Assembly (NCBI GenBank): GCA_025356505.1
Contig: JANXSV010000442.1
Span: forward strand, 1-16,757
DNA length: 16,757 nucleotides
Direction: 5' to 3'
From: Methylovirgula sp.
GTDB taxonomy: Bacteria > Pseudomonadota > Alphaproteobacteria > Rhizobiales > Beijerinckiaceae
The translations under genes were made by a program, and so were the position numbers. Below are positions 1-6,272 of this stretch, piece by piece (within the stretch, counting starts at the first letter, position 1; the number at the start of each line of letters is the position of its first letter). Under the pieces are notes generated by a model that searched no databases, was not told where the DNA came from, and saw only the letters and a program-made list of their open reading frames with translations.

Positions 1-245
1 TTGGAAGCACTCACCTGCTTAGCGCCGCGGATGGTCAGTGTGTTTTCGCGGGTTTCAATAGAAAGTTCTGCTTCGGCGAACCCTGCAACAGCCACCGTGA
101 CACGATAGGCATTTTCGCCCGTGCGTTCGATGTTGTAAGGCGGATAGGCTGGAGCTACCGTTTCACCGATTTCGCGATCAAGCAGGTTGAACACGCGGTC
201 AAAGCCAACGGTGGAGCGATAGAGAGGGGAAAGATCAAAACGCAT
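1..245 (-). CDS. Hsp20-family small heat shock protein, 3' end cut by window edge
   Basis: The first 81 residues of a small heat shock protein (alpha-crystallin family) are visible; the gene continues past the left edge. The N-terminus MRFDLSPLYRSTVGFDRVF is the typical start of rhizobial class A Hsp20 (HspA/IbpA-like) proteins, and the Pro-Pro-Tyr-Asn-Ile segment with the following strands opens the alpha-crystallin domain. Family members form oligomers that hold unfolding proteins for DnaK and ClpB. The start is the ATG at 245-243, preceded on the minus strand by an AAGGAT Shine-Dalgarno. That Shine-Dalgarno lies inside a ROSE-like hairpin, which suggests temperature-controlled translation. 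Divergent from the alpha/beta hydrolase gene. Family identity is confident; a particular gene name (ibpA, hspA) cannot be chosen from this fragment. Confidence 0.9.
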   Translation of the reverse strand, partial: MRFDLSPLYRSTVGFDRVFNLLDREIGETVAPAYPPYNIERTGENAYRVTVAVAGFAEAELSIETRENTLTIRGAKQVSAS

Positions 246-246
246 A

Positions 247-307
247 GTCATATCCTTTTCAAAAGCGACATGTGGGACGAACTGCGAAACCCTCAAAGAG
301 CGGTTTC
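247..307 (-). promoter_or_regulatory. ROSE-like RNA thermometer in the Hsp20 leader
   Basis: On the minus strand, directly before the Hsp20 ATG, two hairpins can be drawn. The 5' one pairs GAAACC with GGTTTC (286-291 and 302-307). The start-proximal one (247-269) reads GTCGCTTTTG then AAAAGGATATGAC. It holds the ROSE hallmark UYGCU (here TCGCT) facing the AGGAT Shine-Dalgarno across a short loop, with GTC/GAC closing the base. ROSE elements are established in leaders of rhizobial small heat shock genes and mask the Shine-Dalgarno until heat melts the hairpin. The fold was made by eye. This element has two hairpins rather than the usual three or four, so it may be a compact version. Confidence 0.7.
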
Positions 308-340
308 TGATGTTCGGTGCGTCCGGTTGGCCCGCACGGA

Positions 341-373
341 TTAGAGGTGGGAGCCATATTCGCGGCGTTCAAG
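341..373 (-). promoter_or_regulatory. Candidate sigma-32 (RpoH) promoter for Hsp20
   Basis: On the minus strand the sequence CTTGAA (368-373) is followed about 14-15 bases later by CTCCCACCTCTAA (341-353). This resembles the heat-shock pattern CTTGAA-N13..16-CCCCAT-like. A second CTTGAA lies about 20 bases upstream, near 391-396. The placement would give a leader of roughly 85-95 bases that contains the ROSE-like element. The -10 match is imperfect, so this is tentative. Confidence 0.35.
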
Positions 374-400
374 AGGTTTTCGACAAAATTTTCAAGATTT

Positions 401-428
401 TTGCACAATTGGCTAATTCCGCTATAGA
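401..428 (+). promoter_or_regulatory. Candidate sigma-70 promoter for the hydrolase-acetyltransferase unit
   Basis: TTGCAC (401-406) and TATAGA (423-428) are separated by 16 bases and lie about 30 bases before the chosen GTG start of the alpha/beta hydrolase. The -10 box matches the consensus well, the -35 moderately. This also argues against a start further upstream at the ATG at 310, which would precede the promoter. Confidence 0.4.
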
Positions 429-456
429 GAACCAAAGGGCAAATCCGGGGGAGTTC

Positions 457-1419
457 GTGGCATCGTTACAAGCAGAACAGCTCTTTGAAATCGTCGGTAA
501 TCCGGTTCCGGCCGGAGCGCAGCAACGCAACCTGATCACTGCCGATGACGTGCATCTGCGGGCGGCGCTGTGGCCTGCCCGCTTTGCCTCCAGCGCAGGT
601 ACAATTGTGCTTTGTCAGGGTCGTAGCGAATTCATCGAAAAATATTTCGAAGTCATCGAAGAGTTTTTGCAGCGCGGCTTTACCGTGGTTGCCTTCGACT
701 GGCGCGGTCAGGGCGGCTCCGAGCGTCAGCTGCCAAACCCGCGCAAAGGCCACGTCGATCACTTTAAGGCCTTCTGGAGCGACATTGCCGCCATCAAAGA
801 CAACATCCTTGCGCCAGATTGCCCCAGACCATGGGCGGCGCTCGGCCACTCTATGGGCGGCGCTATCCTGCTTGATATGGCCGGAGGCGGCGACGCCACA
901 TTTGATCGCCTGATATTGACCGCACCGATGATAGACCTTTACGCGGTGCGCAATCCCAAAACAGCGCGCTTTCTGGCCGCTGCCCTCAATATTCTGGGGC
1001 TGGGAGGGCGATACGCCCCGGGCGGCGGCGATACATTTGGAAACACGCTTCCATTTTCCGGAAATCTGCTCACCTCCGACCCGCGCCGCTATGCGCGCGC
1101 CGGTGAAATCCTAACGCAATATCCACAAATCGGCCTCGGACACCCGACTGTCGGTTGGATCCATGCCGCGTTTCAGGTGATGGACAAGTTAATGCAGCCT
1201 GAGTTTCCACGCCGGACCTATACGCCAATACTCATATTGGGCGCTGGCGCGGACCATGTCATCCGCATGGAAGCAATCGAAGCTTTTGCTCATCGTCTCA
1301 AGGCGGGCAAACTCATCGTTCTGCCGCATTGCGAACACGAAATTCTTGTCGAGAGGGATCCGTTTCGGGCGCAGTTCTGGGCCGCTGTTGATGCCTTTCT
1401 GCCTAATGCCAACTCATGA
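457..1419 (+). CDS. Alpha/beta hydrolase, lysophospholipase-like (serine aminopeptidase S33 family)
   Basis: A 320-residue protein. The nucleophile elbow Gly-His-Ser-Met-Gly-Gly is at residues 130-135 with Ser132 as the likely nucleophile. FDWRGQGGS near residue 80 is the strand and turn shared with PldB-like lysophospholipases and monoacylglycerol lipases. The C-terminal GADHVI and CEHEILVERD segments supply the probable acid and catalytic His. The expected activity is hydrolysis of lysophospholipid or monoacylglycerol esters in the cytoplasm; the substrate is not proven. The start is the GTG at 457, because a strong GGGGGAG site lies 5 bases upstream. The frame is open back to an ATG at 310, but that part looks non-coding and overlaps promoter-like sequence. 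The stop overlaps the next gene's ATG (ATGA), indicating translational coupling. Confidence 0.9.
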   Translation: MASLQAEQLFEIVGNPVPAGAQQRNLITADDVHLRAALWPARFASSAGTIVLCQGRSEFIEKYFEVIEEFLQRGFTVVAFDWRGQGGSERQLPNPRKGHVDHFKAFWSDIAAIKDNILAPDCPRPWAALGHSMGGAILLDMAGGGDATFDRLILTAPMIDLYAVRNPKTARFLAAALNILGLGGRYAPGGGDTFGNTLPFSGNLLTSDPRRYARAGEILTQYPQIGLGHPTVGWIHAAFQVMDKLMQPEFPRRTYTPILILGAGADHVIRMEAIEAFAHRLKAGKLIVLPHCEHEILVERDPFRAQFWAAVDAFLPNANS

Positions 1420-1859
1420 TCCAGCTGCGGCCAGCCCGAAAGTCCGACCTGGACGCACTCGAACGCCTTGAGAATCTGGTGTTTGATGGCGACCGCCTGT
1501 CGCGAAAGAGCCTGAGCTATTATATCTCTAATCCGCGCAGTTCGATGATGGTTGCGGAACATCAAAACCGCTTTGCAGGCTATGCGCTGGTGGCATTTCG
1601 CAAGGGTTCGCGCATTGCGAGGCTCTATTCGATAGCAACCGATCCGGCTTTCTACGGCATGGGCATAGGTCAAACGCTGTTGCAAAACTGCGAGCAGGGA
1701 GCCAAGACGCGCGGCGCGACCTCCCTGGAACTTGAAGTGCGCAAGGACAATACTGCCGCAATTAAAATGTATCAAAAATTCGGCTACGCGCACTTCGATG
1801 ATTATGAGGACTTTTACGAGGACGGCATGGACGCCATGCGTTTTCGAAAACCGCTCTGA
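1416..1859 (+). CDS. GNAT-family N-acetyltransferase (RimI-like)
   Basis: A 147-residue single-domain GNAT protein. The acetyl-CoA pyrophosphate loop YGMGIGQTLL is at residues 80-89, followed by the RimI-type segment LEVRKDN (106-112) and the C-terminal AAIKMYQKFGY (114-124), where Tyr119 is the usual general-acid position. RimI-like enzymes transfer acetyl groups from acetyl-CoA to protein N-termini or small amines; the acceptor here cannot be read from the sequence. Its ATG overlaps the stop of the alpha/beta hydrolase, so the two are very likely co-translated. The pair runs into a convergent FMN reductase gene. Calling it RimI itself would be unsafe, since there is no adjacent tsaB. Confidence 0.88.
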   Translation: MIQLRPARKSDLDALERLENLVFDGDRLSRKSLSYYISNPRSSMMVAEHQNRFAGYALVAFRKGSRIARLYSIATDPAFYGMGIGQTLLQNCEQGAKTRGATSLELEVRKDNTAAIKMYQKFGYAHFDDYEDFYEDGMDAMRFRKPL

Positions 1860-1889
1860 CGCAAAAACCTTTCCTACCGGCCCAAATGC

Positions 1890-1919
1890 AAAAAAAGATG
1901 CGCAGGACAGACCCGCGCA
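1890..1919 (-). terminator. Rho-independent terminator of the FMN reductase gene
   Basis: On the minus strand TGCGCGGG and CCTGCGCA (1899-1906 and 1912-1919) pair over 8 bp, including one G-T wobble, around a 5-base loop. A TCTTTTTTT tract follows. It begins about 25 bases past the stop of the minus-strand gene. In the plus direction the hairpin is followed only by CTTCTT, so it would serve the acetyltransferase weakly at best. Confidence 0.85.
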
Positions 1920-1943
1920 CTTCTTAAATCATGGCGAAAAACC

Positions 1944-2531
1944 TTAGCCGCGTTTTGCCATTGTGGCTTCCGCCCACCAGACGACATCGTCCAGCATTGC
2001 CTTTGCGGCTGGCGCGATTGCGGCTTCAATTTCTGCAATCGGCGCATTTGCGCCCATCGGATGGACCTTCATGAATTCGCCGCCGCCGATATGCACGGCA
2101 TTGCGAACCGGAACCATCTGCAGTTCGACACCGATGGTGCGCAGGTGCTCGATGGCGCGCGCAGCACCAAGACCGCCGTAACCGATGGCGCCCATTGGCT
2201 TGTGGCCCCATTCGACATAGGCCTGATCCAGCGCGTTTTTCAGCGAGCCGGTCACGGAGCGGTTGTATTCAGCGACCACGAACACATAGCCGTCAAATTC
2301 GGCCAGCTTCTTCTGCCACTTAACAGCATGCGGGTCTTGGCTTGGCATCCAGGCATTGCTGGCCATTTCGTTGAACAATGGCAGATCGTAATCACGCAGA
2401 TCGACCAATTCTACGGTCATATCGCTGCGCTGCTTAGCGATGTCCAAAATCCAGTGCGCTGGCTTATCGGCAAAGCGGGCGGCGCGGGTCGAGCCGATGA
2501 TGATGGCAATGTGCGGTTTTTTGGCAGACAT
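1944..2531 (-). CDS. NADPH-dependent FMN reductase family flavoprotein
   Basis: A 195-residue flavodoxin-like protein of the NADPH-dependent FMN reductase / chromate-quinone reductase family (ChrR, YieF, azoreductase type). The phosphate-binding loop GSTR is at residues 13-16 after a short beta strand. The segment EYNRSVTGSLKNALD (about 88-102) and the Gly-rich GYGGLGAARAIEHLR (about 117-131) are hallmark parts of the flavin-binding fold. It would use NAD(P)H to reduce FMN, quinones or related acceptors in the cytoplasm, often in oxidative-stress protection. The exact substrate is not inferable. The start is supported by CGGAG 6-7 bases upstream. It is divergent from uvrC, and a strong terminator follows its stop. 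Confidence 0.9.
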   Translation of the reverse strand: MSAKKPHIAIIIGSTRAARFADKPAHWILDIAKQRSDMTVELVDLRDYDLPLFNEMASNAWMPSQDPHAVKWQKKLAEFDGYVFVVAEYNRSVTGSLKNALDQAYVEWGHKPMGAIGYGGLGAARAIEHLRTIGVELQMVPVRNAVHIGGGEFMKVHPMGANAPIAEIEAAIAPAAKAMLDDVVWWAEATMAKRG

Positions 2532-2708
2532 GGGAAACTCCGGTAAAATGAATTATCCCGCTATACATGCTGCAAGCGCAAAGCAGAAACAACCGCGATT
2601 GAATTGCATGTTTGCAAAGTGCCACTTCAAGAATGCAGTGGCGGCAAACTTTACCCCCGCGCCCCGTCACCCCTTCCGCTTATCCGGCCCGCGCCTTACA
2701 TTAGCGTC
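2532..2708. promoter_or_regulatory. Divergent intergenic region, FMN reductase / uvrC
   Basis: 177 bases separate the two divergent starts. On the minus strand a GATAAT box (about 2548-2553), 20-odd bases before the reductase ATG, is the best -10 candidate, with a poor TTGCGC 18 bases upstream. A dyad lies at 2611-2648: GCCACT and AGTGGC (2621-2626, 2637-2642) pair around 10 bases, with outer TTTGC/GCAAA arms. No convincing uvrC promoter or Shine-Dalgarno was seen. Confidence 0.35.
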
Positions 2709-4736
2709 ATGAGTCGCAAGCCACAAAACTATCAGGACATGCCGCAAGACGGCAATTTTGACGACACGAGAGACGAGAGCGATTCCGAGCCCGATCTCGA
2801 TATATCCGCCGCCGCGGATCTTGAGCTTGATGATGAAGCCGCGCCCGAAAGCGTTAAGCGCGGCGCATCTGTCATTCATCGTCATTGGCAAACGCTCCCT
2901 CTTGGGCCGGGCGTGTACCGTATGTTGAATGCGGCAGGCGAGGTGCTTTATGTCGGCAAGGCAAAGTCGCTGAAAAAGCGCGTCGCCAGCTACACCCGCC
3001 CCACCGGCCATGTGCAGCGTATTGCCCGTATGATCGCGCAAACGGCCTCAATGGTATTTATGACCACCGCAACTGAGACCGAAGCGCTGTTACTGGAAGC
3101 CAATCTCATCAAGCAATTAAAACCGCGCTTCAACGTGCTGATGCGTGACGACAAGAGCTTTCCCTATATCCTCGTCACCAAAGATCATGCCTCGCCGCAG
3201 TTGACCAAACATCGCGGCGGGCGCAATCGCAAGGGCGACTATTTCGGGCCATTCGCCAATGCTGGCGCGGTGTCACGCACGCTGAACACATTACAGCGCG
3301 CTTTTCTATTGCGCACCTGTACAGACAGCTATTTCGAGAATCGTACACGCCCCTGCCTGCTGTATCAGATCAAGCGCTGCTCAGGCCCGTGCACTGACGA
3401 AATCTCCCGCGACGATTATGCCGAATTGGTAGCCGAAACCCGTGATTTTCTCACCGGAAAAAGCGTCGCCGTGCGCGAACGCCTTGCCGGGGATATGCAC
3501 AAGCTGGCGGATGCCTATGAATATGAACGCGCCGGACGCCTGCGGGACCGCATTTCCGCTCTCTCCGCCATTCAAGGGTCTCAGGGTATAAATCCCCGCT
3601 CTGTTGAAGAAGCCGACGTTTTCGCCATTACCCAGGAGGCAGGCCAGAATTGTATTCAGGTGTTTTTCTTCCGCACCTTCCAAAATTGGGGCAATCGCGC
3701 TTATTTTCCCCGCGCCGACAAAGACCTTGAACCCGAAGAAGTGCTCAGCGCATTTCTGGTTCAGTTTTATGAGGATAAGCCTGCGCCGGAGCTGGTCTTG
3801 CTCAGTCACAGTGTCGAGTGCCACGAAATGCTCAGCGGCGCACTGAGCGAGCGCATGGACCGCAAGGTCGAAATCGCTACGCCGCAACGAGGTGAAAAGC
3901 GTGAACTGGTGGACCACGCACTGACCAATGCCCGCGAAGCTCTTGCCCGCAAACTGGCCGATAGCTCTGCGCAAAATAAATTGCTGGCGGCGCTTGGCAC
4001 AACGTTCGGACTGGCGAAACCTCCGCGCCGCGTCGAGATTTTCGACAATTCCCACATCATGGGCACCAATGCCATTGGCGCGATGGTGGTCGCGGGGCCG
4101 AACGGCTTCATGAAAACCCACTACCGCACTTATAATATGGACAGCGTCGATATCACCCCCGGCGATGACTATGGCATGATGCGCAACATGCTGAAGCGCC
4201 GTTTTGAACGCCTGATCAAGGACGCAAAGCCGCAAAACGAACTCTCGGAAACCCAGATCGCCGAAGATCCCGATGCGTTCCCAAGCTGGCCGGATCTCCT
4301 GCTCATCGACGGCGGCAAAGGCCAATATGAGGCGACACGGCAAATTCTTGACGAGCTTGGCGTGACCGGTGTTGCGCTGGCGGCAGTGGCAAAAGGACCG
4401 GACCGTGACGCGGGGCGCGAAACCTTGCTGGTGGAGGGTAAAGCGCCGTTCCGGCTGGGGATGCGCGACCCTACGCTTTATTTCATTCAGCGCCTGCGCG
4501 ACGAGGCGCACCGCTTTGCAATTGGCACCCACCGCGCCCGCCGCAAAAAAGATTTCACCAAAAGCCCCCTCGACGAAATTGACGGCATTGGCCCAAAACG
4601 CAAGCGGGCCTTGCTCAATGCCTTTGGCACGGCAAAGGCCATTTCGCGCGCTTCTCTAGAAGACCTGGAAAAAGTCGAGGGCGTGAATTCCGCCACTGCC
4701 AAAATCGTCTATAATTTCTTTCACGATCTGGCTTGA
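2709..4736 (+). CDS. uvrC: UvrABC system protein C (excinuclease subunit)
   Basis: A 675-residue UvrC, which makes the 3' and 5' incisions around DNA lesions after UvrA/UvrB loading in nucleotide excision repair. An acidic N-terminal extension of about 60 residues (Asp/Glu-rich) comes first, as often in alphaproteobacteria. Next is a GIY-YIG nuclease domain (GPGVYRML, then [14 protein letters not shown] and the catalytic Glu region [15 protein letters not shown]). A UVR coiled helix near residues 260-290 ([18 protein letters not shown]) follows, then the RNase H-like 5' nuclease ([16 protein letters not shown] near 440) and a C-terminal tandem helix-hairpin-helix ([25 protein letters not shown]). 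The start at 2709 was chosen over an open frame reaching 2604 because the MSRK... N-terminus is typical; no strong Shine-Dalgarno precedes it. pgsA follows about 100 bases on. Confidence 0.96.
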   Translation: MSRKPQNYQDMPQDGNFDDTRDESDSEPDLDISAAADLELDDEAAPESVKRGASVIHRHWQTLPLGPGVYRMLNAAGEVLYVGKAKSLKKRVASYTRPTGHVQRIARMIAQTASMVFMTTATETEALLLEANLIKQLKPRFNVLMRDDKSFPYILVTKDHASPQLTKHRGGRNRKGDYFGPFANAGAVSRTLNTLQRAFLLRTCTDSYFENRTRPCLLYQIKRCSGPCTDEISRDDYAELVAETRDFLTGKSVAVRERLAGDMHKLADAYEYERAGRLRDRISALSAIQGSQGINPRSVEEADVFAITQEAGQNCIQVFFFRTFQNWGNRAYFPRADKDLEPEEVLSAFLVQFYEDKPAPELVLLSHSVECHEMLSGALSERMDRKVEIATPQRGEKRELVDHALTNAREALARKLADSSAQNKLLAALGTTFGLAKPPRRVEIFDNSHIMGTNAIGAMVVAGPNGFMKTHYRTYNMDSVDITPGDDYGMMRNMLKRRFERLIKDAKPQNELSETQIAEDPDAFPSWPDLLLIDGGKGQYEATRQILDELGVTGVALAAVAKGPDRDAGRETLLVEGKAPFRLGMRDPTLYFIQRLRDEAHRFAIGTHRARRKKDFTKSPLDEIDGIGPKRKRALLNAFGTAKAISRASLEDLEKVEGVNSATAKIVYNFFHDLA

Positions 4737-4838
4737 GCTCCGGCAATACTGTCACACCTCGCTTTATTGTATTGATGCAACGCTATTTCACCAAACGTGC
4801 GGCTTGACGTGCTGCATTGCGGCATGTTCCTTATCCTG

Positions 4839-5423
4839 ATGGAATCCAAGCCACGCCAGAACCACTTTAAACTGCCAAATTTGCTCACCTATGGCCGCAT
4901 GGTTGCTGTGCCGCTGGTGGTGATTTGCATGTTTTGGCACGAGGAATTCTGGATGCGCTGGCTGGCGCTCGGCATATTCGTCATTGCTGGTGTCACTGAC
5001 TTTTTCGATGGATATTTGGCGCGCGCCTGGTCGCAACAAAGCTCGCTCGGACGTATGCTGGACCCTATCGCCGACAAGTTGCTTGTCGCGTCCTGTCTCC
5101 TGATGCTGGTCGGCAATGGCGATATCAAAAGCTGGTCGATCTGGGCGGCAATCGTCATCCTATGCCGCGAAATTCTTGTCTCCGGCCTGCGCGAATATCT
5201 GGCGGAATTGCGCGTCTCGGTGCCGGTGAGCACCGTGGCAAAGTACAAAACCACCCTTCAAATTGTAAGTGTCGGCTTTTTGATCGCCGGAAATGGCGGC
5301 GATGTCATCCTGCCGCACACGCATGATATTGGCACAGTCCTGCTTTGGGGCGCGGCGATACTGACTCTATACAGCGGCTATGATTATCTGCGCGCGGGCA
5401 TCAAACATGTGGTTGAAGAATGA
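4839..5423 (+). CDS. pgsA: CDP-diacylglycerol--glycerol-3-phosphate 3-phosphatidyltransferase
   Basis: A 194-residue integral membrane enzyme of the CDP-alcohol phosphatidyltransferase family. It makes phosphatidylglycerophosphate, the committed step toward phosphatidylglycerol and cardiolipin. The complete family signature D-G-x2-A-R-x8-G-x3-D-x3-D is present: Asp57, Gly58, Ala61, Arg62, Gly71, Asp75, Asp79. LPNLLTYGRMVAVPLVV near the N-terminus is typical of PgsA, and several hydrophobic helices follow. The ATG at 4839 (MESKPRQ...) is preferred; in-frame ATGs at 4824 and 4797 would add residues that do not resemble the family, and none has a good Shine-Dalgarno. moaD starts 7 bases after the stop, so uvrC-pgsA-moaD-moaE is probably one transcript or two closely coupled ones, an order common in Rhizobiales. 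Confidence 0.94.
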   Translation: MESKPRQNHFKLPNLLTYGRMVAVPLVVICMFWHEEFWMRWLALGIFVIAGVTDFFDGYLARAWSQQSSLGRMLDPIADKLLVASCLLMLVGNGDIKSWSIWAAIVILCREILVSGLREYLAELRVSVPVSTVAKYKTTLQIVSVGFLIAGNGGDVILPHTHDIGTVLLWGAAILTLYSGYDYLRAGIKHVVEE

Positions 5424-5430
5424 GCCGCTC

Positions 5431-5688
5431 ATGAGCGTTAAGCTGGTCTATTTTGCGTGGGTGCGGGAACGCATCGGCTTTGGCGATGAAACCATTGACC
5501 TGCCGCCAGAGATTACAACCGTTGCTGATCTGCTTTCCTGGCTTGCCCGGCGCGGCGAAAACTACGCCTACGCATTCGAGAAAGCGGCCTTCATCCGCGC
5601 CGCCATCGATAAAAAACACGCGCCCCACACCACATTGATCACAGGTGCCCGCGAGATCGCATTTTTCCCGCCGATGACAGGCGGGTGA
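5431..5688 (+). CDS. moaD: Molybdopterin synthase sulfur carrier subunit
   Basis: An 85-residue ubiquitin-like protein ending in Pro-Met-Thr-Gly-Gly. The C-terminal Gly-Gly is the residue pair thiocarboxylated by MoeB, after which MoaD donates sulfur to cyclic pyranopterin monophosphate within molybdopterin synthase. The fold markers VKLVYFAWVRERIG at the start and GAREIAFFPPMTGG at the end are typical. The start at 5431 lies 7 bases after the pgsA stop; the frame is open upstream to 5380, but that would overlap pgsA. moaE begins one base after the stop. The pairing with moaE confirms the Moco role rather than a ThiS or other sulfur-carrier role. Confidence 0.95.
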   Translation: MSVKLVYFAWVRERIGFGDETIDLPPEITTVADLLSWLARRGENYAYAFEKAAFIRAAIDKKHAPHTTLITGAREIAFFPPMTGG

Positions 5689-5689
5689 A

Positions 5690-6139
5690 ATGGCAAAAAT
5701 CATCATTCAGACTGAGGATTTTGATGCTGCCGCAGAAGCGGCGCAAATCACGCAAAACCGTCATGACATTGGCGCCCTGGTTAGTTTTGTCGGTCTGTGC
5801 CGCGACGAAAGCCAAACGCTCAGCGCTCTGGAACTTGAACATTATCCCGGCATGGCCGAACAAGAGATTGCCCGCATCGCCGGTGAGGCCGAGGCCCGTT
5901 GGAAAACCAAAGGCCTTACAATCATCCACCGTGTCGGCAAGATTAAGCCAGGTGAGCAAATCGTGCTTGTTATTGCGGCTTCGTCGCACCGCGGGGATGC
6001 CTTCAACGCCGCTGATTATGTCATGGACTTCCTCAAATCCCGCGCGCCCTTCTGGAAAAAACAACATCTTCTCGATGGCACCTCCGGAGCGTGGGTGGAT
6101 GCCAAAGACACCGACGAAGCCAGCCTCTCGCGCTGGTAG
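5690..6139 (+). CDS. moaE: Molybdopterin synthase catalytic subunit
   Basis: A 149-residue MoaE, the catalytic subunit that with MoaD converts cyclic pyranopterin monophosphate to molybdopterin. Conserved blocks are GALVSFVGLCRDE (28-40), HRVGKIKPGE (80-89), ASSHR (97-101) and the active-site Lys segment PFWKKQ (120-125). Length matches the family. The ATG is one base after the moaD stop, with AGGCGGGTGA as a ribosome site inside the moaD end, so the two subunits are translationally coupled. No other Moco gene (moaA, moaB, moaC, moeA) is in the window. Confidence 0.96.
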   Translation: MAKIIIQTEDFDAAAEAAQITQNRHDIGALVSFVGLCRDESQTLSALELEHYPGMAEQEIARIAGEAEARWKTKGLTIIHRVGKIKPGEQIVLVIAASSHRGDAFNAADYVMDFLKSRAPFWKKQHLLDGTSGAWVDAKDTDEASLSRW

Positions 6140-6185
6140 AAAGGTGCCTGAAAACCCGTATATTTTTCTCGCAACTGCGAAATAG

Positions 6186-6200
6186 GGCTTGTGGCAAGCC
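6186..6200. repeat. Short perfect hairpin between moaE and zwf
   Basis: GGCTTG (6186-6191) and CAAGCC (6195-6200) form a 6-bp perfect inverted repeat around TGG. There is no U-tract after it on either strand, so it is not a convincing terminator. It could be a weak RNA structure in the zwf upstream region. A smaller dyad, TCGCA-AC-TGCGA, lies just before it at 6169-6180. Confidence 0.3.
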
Positions 6201-6272
6201 TTGGCATGAGCCACCTTATGGCCGTGGTGCGCGGGCGGCATGACATGCGCAGGGGCTATGGGAACACCAAAC

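Noticed and set aside
310..456. Upstream extension of the alpha/beta hydrolase to the ATG at 310
   Set aside because: The extra 49 residues do not resemble the family and run through the promoter-like boxes, while the GTG at 457 has an excellent ribosome site.
3381..4532. A 383-codon open frame antisense to uvrC
   Set aside because: It lies wholly opposite a confidently identified uvrC, has no recognisable family and is a by-product of GC-rich codon use.
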